Below are positions 1 through 12,015 of a DNA stretch of 64,000 nt, in pieces. A program made the translations under genes and the position numbers. Below the pieces are notes generated by a model. The model did not search any database. It saw nothing but the letters and a program-made list of their open reading frames with translations, and had not been told where the DNA came from. Each line of letters opens with the position of its first letter. Position 1 is the first letter of the stretch. Source of the DNA: Helicobacter sp. MIT 05-5293 (GTDB lineage Bacteria > Campylobacterota > Campylobacteria > Campylobacterales > Helicobacteraceae); assembly GCF_000765665.2 (NCBI RefSeq), contig NZ_JROZ02000001.1:1-64000 (forward strand), in the 5' to 3' direction.

Positions 1-647
1 AATTCCCTCTACTCCTAAGCCCACTTTAAGCTTAAAGTATGTATTATTTCACTCCCTTACCGATTGAGCTTCTAGTCTCTCTTTTAGGTTTATCTGTATT
101 ATTACATAGGGATTGTTCCTTATCTTGAGGATTAAAGATAAGACAAGTTAATAGTTTTGTCTTCATCATTAAAGTCAAATATGGACAAACAGCTATGATA
201 TGTTAAAGATTATACTTAAAAATGTGTTTTAGAAGTGCATAAGTTTGGATTGTTCTTTATATCAGAGTAATATGGTGAAACCTTGAGTATAAATTGAACT
301 CTTAAGGGTTATGCTTAATTATTTTGGTGTATGATCTTTGACATCTAAGCAAGAACATTAAGTTGATTTATCAATACTTGATATTCATAATTGATAAATT
401 TTTAAAGACTTAATTTCTTAGTAATATTAAATATACAACTCAAATATAACTTTGAGCAGATTCTGAAACTATGATAAATGATACTTGATATTCTTTGTCA
501 TACAGAATCTACTCTAGTCTTTGTGATATATGAGATACACTAAGAGATAGGACAAATTCACTAAAGCTATAAATCAAGATAGAGTTTCTAAGATTTTCAT
601 CTTGAAATTATATATTGAGAATAGCAAGAGAAGTAAAACTTCTCATT
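1..647. other. AT-rich region upstream of the rRNA operon
   Basis: No convincing protein-coding gene is visible in these 647 bases. The stretch is very AT-rich and presumably holds the rRNA promoter and leader, but I could not choose one promoter confidently. A TTGACA at about 339 lacks a good -10 partner, and GCTATAAAT near 564 is a possible -10. It contains an inverted repeat (454-465 with 503-514, arms containing AGATTCT and AGAATCT) and a small hairpin (about 629-645) just before the 16S start. Confidence 0.6.
454..514. repeat. Inverted repeat in the rRNA leader (AGATTCT/AGAATCT arms)
   Basis: Arms GAGCAGATTCTG (454-465) and CAGAATCTACTC (503-514) are complementary except for one position, with a 37-nt loop. 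It lies about 130 bp upstream of 16S. It could be a leader hairpin or the terminator of a gene outside the window. The arms carry the heptamer that is over-represented across the window. Confidence 0.5.
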
Positions 648-2141
<1,494 letters not shown>

Positions 2142-2149
2142 CTAGAGAT

Positions 2150-2178
2150 TTTATCAGTATATTCATTTATGCTGATAC
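2150..2178 (+). other. Hairpin just after 16S
   Basis: A TATCAGTATA arm pairs with TATGCTGATA across a short loop. It sits 9-37 nt after the mature 16S end and is probably an rRNA processing or structural element of the pre-rRNA. I did not find a clean partner for a classical RNase III stem around 16S. Confidence 0.4.
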
Positions 2179-2272
2179 AGATTAGAGATAGAGAGTAGAG
2201 ATAAACACTTAATGAAATTGCTTAGTTTTCAGAGATCACCCAAGATAGCAGCTTAATTACAAGAGACTTTAG

Positions 2273-2349
<77 letters not shown>

Positions 2350-2360
2350 TCTTTTAGAAT

Positions 2361-2436
2361 GGGGAATTAGCTCAGCTGGGAGAGCGCCTGCTTTGCACGC
2401 AGGAGGTCAGCGGTTCGATCCCGCTATTCTCCACCA
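2361..2436 (+). tRNA. tRNA-Ala (TGC)
   Basis: A 76-nt cloverleaf with acceptor GGGGAAT pairing ATTCTCC (one G-U), anticodon loop TTTGCAC (TGC), T-loop TTCGATC and an encoded CCA. It follows tRNA-Ile by 11 nt in the rRNA spacer. Confidence 0.97.
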
Positions 2437-2820
2437 CTTTTGAGTTGATGAAGTTGTATGGAAGGTTTTTACATTTATAAGACTCTATAAAGTATTCAAG
2501 GATTAAAGTGATATGATGTCTTGATTCTGAAAGCAGTGTTTAGGCAGAATCTTTTTCTTTTTTCATATTGAGATTCGTTGATTTGAAAATAAAAGTCTGT
2601 ATATGCAAAGAAGAAGTAGTATTTAGAGGATAAATAATATAAGCTTTAGTATTGAAGAATACGCACACAGCATTAAGTTTAATGTAAATTTTATCGATAC
2701 AGAAAGATTTACATTAGACTTTATGTCTAAATGTTATTTGAAAATTTATTGTTAATAGCCTACAAAAATAGTAATTAACTACAATTACGCGATAGTGTTT
2801 TATTGTTTGTAATCATACAT
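2437..2820 (+). other. tRNA-Ala to 23S internal transcribed spacer
   Basis: No gene is visible. The spacer contains an inverted repeat, TAATGTAAAT (2680-2689) with ATTTACATTA (2707-2716), overlapping a second small dyad with arms TTAGAC (2714-2719) and GTCTAA (2725-2730). These are probably pre-rRNA structure. The last bases run into the left arm of the 23S processing stem. Confidence 0.6.
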
Positions 2821-2840
2821 TCAATAAGGCAGTAACCTTA
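2821..2840 (+). other. Left arm of 23S processing stem
   Basis: TCAATAAGGCAGTAA is complementary to TTACTGCCTTATTGA at 5733-5747, beyond the 3' end of 23S. The two arms bracket 23S and would form the long duplex that RNase III normally cleaves to release pre-23S. The function is established for bacterial rRNA operons; the pairing is read directly here. Confidence 0.75.
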
Positions 2841-2844
2841 GAAG

Positions 2845-5726
<2,882 letters not shown>

Positions 5727-5747
5727 TAAGGATTACTGCCTTATTGA
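5727..5747 (+). other. Right arm of 23S processing stem
   Basis: This arm pairs with 2821-2840 (see that entry) and lies immediately after the mature 23S end. The following bases to about 5936 form an AT-rich 23S-5S spacer without a tRNA or other gene. Confidence 0.75.
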
Positions 5748-5936
5748 GTGTATGGATAAAATTCTTTATTAAGAGTATCTGTATCAAGAGAAAGATAAAA
5801 TATCTGCAGTGATTGTGGTTTTACTACTTTACAAGGCTTTTAACAATGATCATGACATTTTATGAAAAATGGAAATAAGAGCAAATACTTGTTTATAAAA
5901 ATAGATAAATGTATAAAAATTGCTTTTATTTCCCTT

Positions 5937-6056
5937 TTTCTTGTGTCTATAGAGAGAAGGCAACACCCAGCTCCATTCCGAACCTGGCAGTTAAGCTTCT
6001 CTTCGCCGATGATACTGCACTTTTCAAGTGTGGGAATGTAGGTCGATGCAGGGATA
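5937..6056 (+). rRNA. rrf: 5S ribosomal RNA
   Basis: The conserved 5S core CTCCATTCCGAACCTGGCAG and the GTAGGTCGATGCAGGGA end are present, and a terminal helix pairs the T/C-rich 5' end with the G-rich 3' end. A length of 120 nt was set by alignment to E. coli 5S. The 5S gene is linked to 16S and 23S in one operon, unlike H. pylori where 16S is separate. Confidence 0.93.
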
Positions 6057-6546
6057 GGGGAAATTCCTCTTAAGTCTTTCTGGTATTCTTTCAATGTTTA
6101 AATGAATTTAATAATTATTTTATGCTTCTTTTAGGGCTTTAATGTAACTATACATTTTAGCATTGTTCCAATGATATTAACCATACTCGTATTCTTGTAT
6201 GTATGATGGTAAGATTCTAAAGAGATATGCTAAATAGAGAATCTACAATCAATGCAATAGTTTAATTAATGAGGGTTGGTTACATTGTGATCAAGTAGGG
6301 ATTCTATGATTTATTCTGTTTGTGTTGTGAAAATGCTAAGATTCTGCAATGGAGAATAGCTTAAAATTATTTGATAAAGAAGTGTGTCTAGGGTGAAGAG
6401 CGTGATATACGCATTATTATTCATGCTTGTTTTAGCTTTGCATTGATTTTAATGATTTAGTTTGAAATTATTGGTAAAAAATGAAGTAAAGGTTAAAAGC
6501 CCTGTGCTTTTAATATGAAGAAAATCCTATAAAATAAAAGTGAAAG
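6057..6546. other. Intergenic region between 5S rRNA and the ion-channel operon
   Basis: About 490 bases, very AT-rich, separate the convergent rRNA operon (+) and channel operon (-). I see no gene. It holds several copies of the AGATTCT/AGAATCT heptamer and the putative terminator at 6493-6513. Confidence 0.6.
6493..6513 (-). terminator. Putative terminator of the ion-channel operon
   Basis: A perfect 8-bp inverted repeat TTAAAAGC / GCTTTTAA with a 5-nt loop, 33 nt beyond the stop codon of the channel gene. On the minus strand the second arm itself provides the T-rich run. The stem is short, so strength is uncertain. Confidence 0.45.
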
Positions 6547-7242
6547 TTATTTTGGAAGATTCTTTTTTATCTCTGCAATACTTTCTACAGCTACGCCTAC
6601 GATTAGATTTAGAACAATAAAATTAGTTATGCAGATAAAGCTTATAAATACTATCCATGCATAAGGATATACTTCCATAATAGGGCGCACAATACCCATA
6701 GACCAAGATTCTAAAGTCATAATTTGAAAAAGTGTATAAAAGCTCTTACCTAGATTTCCAAACCATTGTGGGAATGTATCACCAAAAAGATTCACACAAA
6801 GCACTCCGTAGATATAATAAAAAATAGTGAGTAACACCACAACGCTCAACATTGCGGGGATTGTGTGCAACATTGCCATTGATATAATACGCATAGCAGG
6901 GATAGCAGAAAGCAAACGAAAAATTTTCACTATTCTTACTGCTCGAACAATAGAAAATCCAGCATTTGCAAAAATACTTATTAATACAATTATTAAGTCA
7001 AACCAATTCCATCCCCATTCATTACTTCCAATAAAAAAATTCTTTTTATATGTAATGATACGAAGTGATAGTTCAATAACAAAAATTACAAGGCAAACAT
7101 TATCAATAATGAAGAGTGTATTGTTAAACTGCCTATGGATAATGTCTATTGTGTCCAGTCCTAATGCAATAGAATTTATCAAAATTACACCTATGATAAA
7201 AGATGTCCATAATCGAGATTCCAAAAACAAAGAGAGCTTCAT
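6547..7242 (-). CDS. NavAb-like voltage-gated sodium channel (BacNav family)
   Basis: A 231-aa six-TM ion transport protein. S1-S4 form a voltage sensor: E57 and R61 lie in S2, and S4 carries charges at three-residue spacing (R100, R103, K106, R109). The pore follows, with selectivity filter T176-L-E-S-W-S-M182, the filter of the Arcobacter butzleri channel NavAb, and residues from there into S6 also resemble NavAb strongly. Four copies should form a Na+-selective inner-membrane channel. The protein stops about 14 residues after S6, so the cytoplasmic coiled-coil tail that follows in NavAb (267 aa) is missing. It is last in a minus-strand run, 56 nt after the preceding gene. The upstream SD is weak (AAGAAAACC-ATG), which may suggest translation depends on the operon. 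The channel call is strong; in-vivo role unknown. Confidence 0.9.
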   Translation of the reverse strand: MKLSLFLESRLWTSFIIGVILINSIALGLDTIDIIHRQFNNTLFIIDNVCLVIFVIELSLRIITYKKNFFIGSNEWGWNWFDLIIVLISIFANAGFSIVRAVRIVKIFRLLSAIPAMRIISMAMLHTIPAMLSVVVLLTIFYYIYGVLCVNLFGDTFPQWFGNLGKSFYTLFQIMTLESWSMGIVRPIMEVYPYAWIVFISFICITNFIVLNLIVGVAVESIAEIKKNLPK

Positions 7243-7298
7243 GGTTTTCTTGATTGGGCGATATTTCTTATCATTATTTTTCTTCCCCTTTATGTAAT

Positions 7299-7904
7299 TT
7301 ATTCAAATTTTTTTGCAATGATACGCTCTTTGGTGGCGTTATAGGATTGTGTGTCTCCAAGTTGAAAATAAATTTGTGAGAGTGTTTCTAAATCTGCTAA
7401 ATTTTCGTTATTCTTTAGTCTGGTTTCTAGAGATTGTGCCATTGTTTGAAGTGCATTTAAAGCCTCTTTTGTGCTGATAGTTTCTTGCGCAAAATTTGTT
7501 TGAGAGTGAGGTTTGCTCTCTTCTGAAATAGCATAGAGTTTAACGAGATTTTCTTTGGGAAGTATGGAGAGCATTTGATTTTGGTCATCTGATATTTTAC
7601 TTTGAAAGGCACTTATTTTTATCCCTTCTAGCTTAGAATCTGATGTTTTGAGATAGGATAAGAGTTGCGATTTAGCATAGAGTTGTGCGCGAATTTGAGT
7701 TTTGGAAAGCGACTCGTTTTTATCTAACAGAGGTGTGCATATCACAAATACTTCATTTTGCCCTAGATTTTGCTCACTTACATTTGTTTTTGATTGTTGG
7801 CAGATTCTATTGATTTTTTCCCATTCAGAATCTGCTCGAGATTCCACAACAGAAAACAGAAATAGTATTCCTGCACTCAAAATGATTAGCTTAGAAGTCT
7901 TCAT
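7299..7904 (-). CDS. Secreted protein of unknown function (LPP20-like neighbourhood)
   Basis: 201 aa with an N-terminal signal peptide (hydrophobic core about residues 7-20, likely cleavage near 24) and no lipobox, so periplasmic or exported. The body is polar, with a C-terminal helical segment resembling a single TPR-like hairpin (about 160-195). I do not recognise a family. Its start overlaps the end of the upstream gene by 14 bp, which indicates translational coupling, and the sodium channel gene follows. It may act with the two larger FlgT/LPP20-like proteins encoded just before it, but that is inference from position only. Confidence 0.75.
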   Translation of the reverse strand: MKTSKLIILSAGILFLFSVVESRADSEWEKINRICQQSKTNVSEQNLGQNEVFVICTPLLDKNESLSKTQIRAQLYAKSQLLSYLKTSDSKLEGIKISAFQSKISDDQNQMLSILPKENLVKLYAISEESKPHSQTNFAQETISTKEALNALQTMAQSLETRLKNNENLADLETLSQIYFQLGDTQSYNATKERIIAKKFE

Positions 7905-8409
7905 ATTTTTTGCTAGGTTTTTTCTTTGAAGTTTGGTTGCGATTCCAGCCTACTACAACACGCACAACTTTATCTTTTTTGTTGATTAGTGTTTGTATTG
8001 TAACAACGCCTTTAAGGATAGCTTGCGCATCGTTGCTAATATTTTGCATTAAGGTGTCAATGTCTTTTTTACTGACATTTGCATTTCCTTTGGAGCTTTG
8101 CTCACTGAGTGTTTTGCTAAGTTGTTCTTGAGTTTCTTGAGATTTAATATCTTCAGAAAGATATTTTGTGATGTAGGCTTTGGCAGAGAGTTCGGCTTTA
8201 TGAGTTGCTTGGCGAATATCTTTGGCATCACCAAAATGATAATTTGCTTCGCCTATGGAGATAATGCGGGTAATTTCTTTAGTGTCTGAATTAATGATAA
8301 TCTCATCTTTTTGCACACCTAGCGTTTGTATTTCCTCAAAATCATCAGCTTGCAATACATTTAGGCTTGTGCCAAGTAATACAATAAGTATATATAAATA
8401 TTTTTTCAT
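7891..8409 (-). CDS. Secreted LPP20-like protein
   Basis: 172 aa with a signal peptide (about 1-21, cleavage after LQA) and no lipobox cysteine. The body has the pattern 'GEANYHFGDAKDIRQATHKA ... AKAYITKYL', followed by an amphipathic stretch and a beta segment ending VVRVVVGWNRN. This is the layout of the LPP20/FlgP-like fold, in which an 'A-x-x-x-A-x-x-x-A' helix precedes strands. The C-terminus is strongly basic (KKKPSKKYEDF). It sits 11 nt after the preceding gene and overlaps the next. The role is unknown; family members include motility-associated outer-membrane lipoproteins. Confidence 0.65.
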   Translation of the reverse strand: MKKYLYILIVLLGTSLNVLQADDFEEIQTLGVQKDEIIINSDTKEITRIISIGEANYHFGDAKDIRQATHKAELSAKAYITKYLSEDIKSQETQEQLSKTLSEQSSKGNANVSKKDIDTLMQNISNDAQAILKGVVTIQTLINKKDKVVRVVVGWNRNQTSKKKPSKKYEDF

Positions 8410-8420
8410 TGATGTCCCCT

Positions 8421-9587
8421 TTAAATGTTTTTAAGTGAAAATTCACATTTAATCTCTTTGAGATTTTGTATCATCTCTTGTGTGAGATAAACGATAAGCA
8501 CAGATTTTGGTGGGTCTTTGAGAAATTGCACTCCATTCCACCATTGAGGAATTAGTCCAGATTCTGGATTAAACTCCCACTCTCCTTTGGGTTGTTGATA
8601 TTGAGGGAGATTGAATGAAACTATTTGAGACTTCTTCATATTATCCGTGTAGATATAGGGGGAGGGCAAAGGTCGTTTTTGAGAATCTAGGAAAGTTAGA
8701 GTGAGTTTGCCCTTTTTGCCGTATTGATTATTAAAAGATTCAAGTTTTGTTTGAAGCAATGAGGCAAAAGGCTCTTGTATTTCTAAGCAATAGTTTGCAA
8801 AATTATTAGGCTTAAGAGGATGAGTGATAAATATCTCAAATATATTCATCGGAGCATATCTCATAAAAGCGATTGTTTTTTGATTGAGGGATGATTGAGA
8901 GCATTGTTTGTTGCTGATAGTAGAAAAGAGCTTTTGAATACCCTCTAAGTATCCTTTTTGGTGCTTTAAATCAAGGGTGATAAGATAAGGTTTATAGCGC
9001 GATACATCAGGGTTTGCTTTTGCCACAGGATTGATAAAAGATGAGCGACAATCAGCACTAGCATTGCATTGTTTGTAAAACTTACTCAACTCAAAAGGCT
9101 CAAAAGCAACGATTTTGGTTTCCCACGCTTCACTATTTAATAATGGTGCTATGATTACATCATCAATCATTGTAGTAAAGTCATTGTCTTTTTTATGGCT
9201 TTCATCGACATAGACTTTGAATGTCCCAGAATCTATATCTTTGACATCGACATTAAGGTCTTTGAGTATGCCCACAAGTTTGCCATCTTCGATTTCTAAT
9301 TGGGCTTTGATTTCATAAAGTCCATAATCATTTTTGGATACTGAGAGCTGTTGGTAATCCAAAACATAAGCATTGCTGAAGCTAATAACCTTTTCATTAA
9401 GGGTATCATCTTCTAAGCTTTGTTTGGTGCGGATATATTCGCCCATTGCTTCTCGAATCCCATTAGCAATCGCATCTTTTTTGGCACTTTCCAAATCCTC
9501 GCCAATACCTACGGATTCTAAAGTGATACTTGCAAACATTAATTCTATACACAAACTCAGCGGGATTAAAAATCGTAAAAGTTTCAT
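8421..9587 (-). CDS. Secreted protein with FlgT-N/LPP20-like domain
   Basis: 388 aa with a signal peptide (about 1-19). The mature N-terminus (about 20-115) has the FlgT-N-like pattern 'GIGEDLESAKKDAIANGIRE', then strands ending 'YGLYEIKAQLEIED'. In Vibrio FlgT this fold sits in the flagellar H-ring; here only the fold is suggested. Residues 120-388 form a larger unrecognised domain with several cysteines (about 173, 179, 229, 267, 382) that could form periplasmic disulfides. It is third in the six-gene run, 25 nt after the two-TM protein. Fold assignment is moderate; function unknown. Confidence 0.6.
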   Translation of the reverse strand: MKLLRFLIPLSLCIELMFASITLESVGIGEDLESAKKDAIANGIREAMGEYIRTKQSLEDDTLNEKVISFSNAYVLDYQQLSVSKNDYGLYEIKAQLEIEDGKLVGILKDLNVDVKDIDSGTFKVYVDESHKKDNDFTTMIDDVIIAPLLNSEAWETKIVAFEPFELSKFYKQCNASADCRSSFINPVAKANPDVSRYKPYLITLDLKHQKGYLEGIQKLFSTISNKQCSQSSLNQKTIAFMRYAPMNIFEIFITHPLKPNNFANYCLEIQEPFASLLQTKLESFNNQYGKKGKLTLTFLDSQKRPLPSPYIYTDNMKKSQIVSFNLPQYQQPKGEWEFNPESGLIPQWWNGVQFLKDPPKSVLIVYLTQEMIQNLKEIKCEFSLKNI

Positions 9588-9612
9588 TATTGGTAACCTT
9601 AAATTATAGAGA

Positions 9613-10278
9613 TTAGGCTTTGTTTTCTCGTAATGCCTTACGGATTGATATTACAGCTTCTTCTGCTGCCACTAAACTTTGTTTATTGCTTGTATTGATG
9701 CGAATATTGCATTCATTTTGCCCATGAACTTTAATAATAAAGCGTTTTGAATTATCTTCATCGTATATGCTCACTGTGCTGATATCTCGATAGAAAAATT
9801 CATTGGTTCTGCCTGAATAATCACTTTCACTTTGGCACATTATGTCTATTTCTACGCTTGCTATAAGAAGTTGATTGTTGGTGAAGTATATAGCTTCCAT
9901 TTGCATAGGATTAAAGCGATATACGCCATCTTCACCTTTTTTTGAATGAGTATATGAATTAAAGCCTATAATTGTCAAAGGCTCTCTTATAATATCCTCT
10001 TCATTGATGCCAAGCTTACTAAAAACTTGCTTTTTTCTCATTTCTTTAATTTGCTCGAAAGTTTCATCGATTTGTGCATCGGTTGGGAAGTTTTTATATG
10101 TTAAATAAGCAAGTGCTCCACCTCCTCCAAAAAAAATTAGGACAGCAAAACCACTAAAAAACTCGCCATCAGCTATTAGAAATAGACCACCTATAGCAAA
10201 AAAGGCGCAGCCGATAAAAGTAAAAATACTTGGTTTTTTCTTTGTGAAATAAGTTTCTATCTGTTGGGGGGTTAGCAT
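9613..10278 (-). CDS. Two-TM membrane protein with C-terminal PH-like domain
   Basis: 221 aa. Two hydrophobic helices (about 19-37 and 42-61) separated by a very short turn, then a cytoplasmic-type domain rich in beta strands (about 110-200), ending in a helix. This is the layout of small bacterial membrane proteins with a pleckstrin-homology-like domain, but no signature confirms it. The start codon directly abuts the stop of the upstream gene, and its SD (AAGGAG) lies within the last codons of that gene, so the two are translationally coupled. Confidence 0.6.
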   Translation of the reverse strand: MLTPQQIETYFTKKKPSIFTFIGCAFFAIGGLFLIADGEFFSGFAVLIFFGGGGALAYLTYKNFPTDAQIDETFEQIKEMRKKQVFSKLGINEEDIIREPLTIIGFNSYTHSKKGEDGVYRFNPMQMEAIYFTNNQLLIASVEIDIMCQSESDYSGRTNEFFYRDISTVSIYDEDNSKRFIIKVHGQNECNIRINTSNKQSLVAAEEAVISIRKALRENKA

Positions 10279-10632
10279 TCATTTCTCCTTAATTAAAGTC
10301 TGGTTTTTAAGTGCTTGCAGGTTCTCAAATTGAGCTTTTATTTTTTCTAAGGCTTTAGAAAATTTTAAGCGAGAATCATCATTTTGAATAGATGCTTGCA
10401 AAAATTTTATTGCTAGTTCATCAGGCACGATAAACCAACAGGGTTCATTTCTTGTGTTTGTAGGGAAATCTTTTTGCCTACCTTGTTTTGTGTAGCGAAG
10501 ACCTAAACGAAAACATTCATCCTTTGCGTGAAAACCAAAACCTACGAGAAAATTCCCCTTATCTCGCCATAGGATTTCAAAGTCTTTTTTTGCAAAAGGT
10601 CGAAATACTTCATTTGAAATTGATTTGTCCAT
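10279..10632 (-). CDS. Small hypothetical protein, first gene of the channel operon
   Basis: 117 aa, no signal peptide or TM segment, with a basic aromatic-rich N-terminal half and a helical, charged C-terminal third (about 85-117). I recognise no family. A good SD (AAGGAA) precedes the ATG. The 5' region is the poly-G cassette at 10671-10755, so this is the first gene transcribed from that putative phase-variable promoter. Confidence 0.65.
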   Translation of the reverse strand: MDKSISNEVFRPFAKKDFEILWRDKGNFLVGFGFHAKDECFRLGLRYTKQGRQKDFPTNTRNEPCWFIVPDELAIKFLQASIQNDDSRLKFSKALEKIKAQFENLQALKNQTLIKEK

Positions 10633-10670
10633 TTGTTTCCTTTTCTTTGATTGTAATATTTTTTAGAATT

Positions 10671-10755
10671 TGTATTATGCCCCCCCCCCCGCTAAAATTT
10701 TGCTTAAATCGCTTGTGAGAGTGTCGTGAGTGCTTCGCACTTAAGTTTTAGAAAG
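10671..10755 (-). promoter_or_regulatory. Poly-G promoter cassette A (11 G), putative phase-variable promoter
   Basis: Read on the minus strand this 85-nt element has a hairpin (AGTGC-GAA-GCACT), then TTTTAGC, eleven G (10690-10680), then CATAATAC. CATAAT fits an epsilonproteobacterial -10 hexamer about 42 nt before the first start codon of the channel operon. It is nearly identical to 13866-13950. Length change in the G tract by slipped-strand mispairing would alter spacing upstream of the -10, the known mechanism of transcriptional phase variation. The promoter role is inferred. Confidence 0.6.
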
Positions 10756-10763
10756 ATACGCAT
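10704..10763 (-). CDS. Possible 19-residue leader peptide in poly-G cassette A
   Basis: A minus-strand ATG at 10763 opens a 19-codon frame (MRIFLKLKCEALTTLSQAI) ending TAA just before the G tract. The same frame without the ATG is recognisable in cassette B with mostly conservative changes. It may be a leader peptide, the relic 3' end of a gene carried with the cassette, or chance. There is no clear SD. Confidence 0.2.
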   Translation of the reverse strand: MRIFLKLKCEALTTLSQAI

Positions 10764-10883
10764 ATTTAATAAAACCTCATTGTATTTATTGTCTTTTTGT
10801 ATTGTTTTTATTACAATGCCATAAGAGATAAAGGCTAAATAAATAGAGAATCTGTCTTATAACTTAAACTATGTGAGAAAAAA

Positions 10884-11489
10884 ATGCGTTTTATAATTGA
10901 TGACCAAGAGAATTTTTTTAAAGATTTCGACCAAGCATACATTGACCCTCCTAAAAAATTGCCCTTTTATATACGCATAGGAGCATGGCTATCAAAAAAG
11001 ATTATCAAAAAGGATTTGATGATACCCAAGCTTTTAGCATGGTATCCAAAAGCAGCAATAAGCTCGGGTATATTGGAAAGCCTTGTAACTCACGATGACG
11101 GAGAGATTAACAAACGGCTTTTAAAAATCATACGCATACAGGTTTCTGTAATGGTGGCTTGTCCTTTTTGTATTGATATGAATGCTTTTGAATACGATAA
11201 AGTCGGACTTAGTCTTGAGGAAATCAATGCGATAAAAAATGGTGATTACACTTACCACTCTTTTAGCCCTAAAGAGCAAGTTATGATGGAGTATGTCTGC
11301 CTTATGAGTAATACGCCTGTCGTCATTCCTAAAGAAATGGTTGATAGGCTTAATGAGCATTTTTCAGAACGCGGCATTATCATCATCGCATCAACAATCG
11401 CACAAGTCAATTATTGGGCAAGGCTTATCCGCTCTCTTGGCATTCCAGTAGCAGGTTTTGGCGATATTTGCACAATGGAGAAGCCATAG
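10884..11489 (+). CDS. Carboxymuconolactone decarboxylase (AhpD-like) family protein
   Basis: 201 aa, all-helical. The redox-type motif C93-P-F-C96 with following 'IDMN' and an acidic residue matches the AhpD/CMD family, which uses a CxxC in alkylhydroperoxidase-type chemistry. Most small CMD proteins are 110-190 aa, so this one carries an N-terminal extension of about 50 residues. It is transcribed alone, divergent from the channel operon. The substrate is unknown; a peroxidase role is an inference from the family. Confidence 0.75.
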   Translation: MRFIIDDQENFFKDFDQAYIDPPKKLPFYIRIGAWLSKKIIKKDLMIPKLLAWYPKAAISSGILESLVTHDDGEINKRLLKIIRIQVSVMVACPFCIDMNAFEYDKVGLSLEEINAIKNGDYTYHSFSPKEQVMMEYVCLMSNTPVVIPKEMVDRLNEHFSERGIIIIASTIAQVNYWARLIRSLGIPVAGFGDICTMEKP

Positions 11490-11654
11490 ATTCTCCTAAA
11501 AGATATGGCTTTATTTTACTCGTTATTGAGTGAAAAATTATGGAACAAATCCACTTCCGCAGCTTTGGTAAAAGTAAGCAAAAGTATTGCTAGAGTGCAG
11601 AGGTTAATGATTAGTTTCATACATATATTCTTCTATGCGAGTTGATTAGATCAT

Positions 11655-12005
11655 TTATTTTTTTGGGCTTACATTCTTTAATACTATTGATTCTGTCCCA
11701 TCAGTATTTTTTATGTGCGCTATTGTATATTCTAAATCCAAAGACCTAGAGCCAGCTTGTGCAGTTGCTGTGCATTCAAGGATAAGACCGTCTTTTGATT
11801 TATTAATCTGTTGGACATTTTTAAACGCAACGGGAATCTCCTTTAGCTTCTCGGGAGCATGAAACACTTTGTTGGCTTGTTCTTTGATATACTCATCAAG
11901 GAGACCCTCGCTTTCTTTGCTATCGCATTTAAAGCCTGAATTCCCGCAGCCACTCAATACCAGAATCATTAAGGTAACGCTTAAACTTGTGATTATTTTT
12001 TTCAT
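11655..12005 (-). CDS. Small lipoprotein
   Basis: 116 aa with a type II signal peptide and lipobox LSGC (Cys20). The mature part is about 96 residues with strands (about 65-110) and no motif I recognise. It is the last gene of a three-gene minus-strand run, 10 nt after the Nmad2-like gene, with a clear SD (AAGGAG). Probably anchored to the inner or outer membrane; function unknown. Confidence 0.75.
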   Translation of the reverse strand: MKKIITSLSVTLMILVLSGCGNSGFKCDSKESEGLLDEYIKEQANKVFHAPEKLKEIPVAFKNVQQINKSKDGLILECTATAQAGSRSLDLEYTIAHIKNTDGTESIVLKNVSPKK

Positions 12006-12015
12006 TATTTACTCC

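Noticed and set aside
1-30. Bases 12-24 are identical to the 3' end of the tRNA-Ile gene (CTCCTAAGCCCAC)
   Set aside because: Upstream bases cannot form a T-arm with a normal loop, and no CCA follows. Probably chance or an old fragment; too short to call.
6827-7297. A plus-strand frame of 156 codons opposite the sodium-channel gene
   Set aside because: It is antisense to a clear channel gene with diagnostic motifs; composition is a reflection of the membrane-protein codons.
11541-11594. A 17-codon frame starting ATGGAACAAATCC downstream of the AhpD-like gene
   Set aside because: Too short and without a strong SD; no evidence that it is more than chance or a gene remnant.
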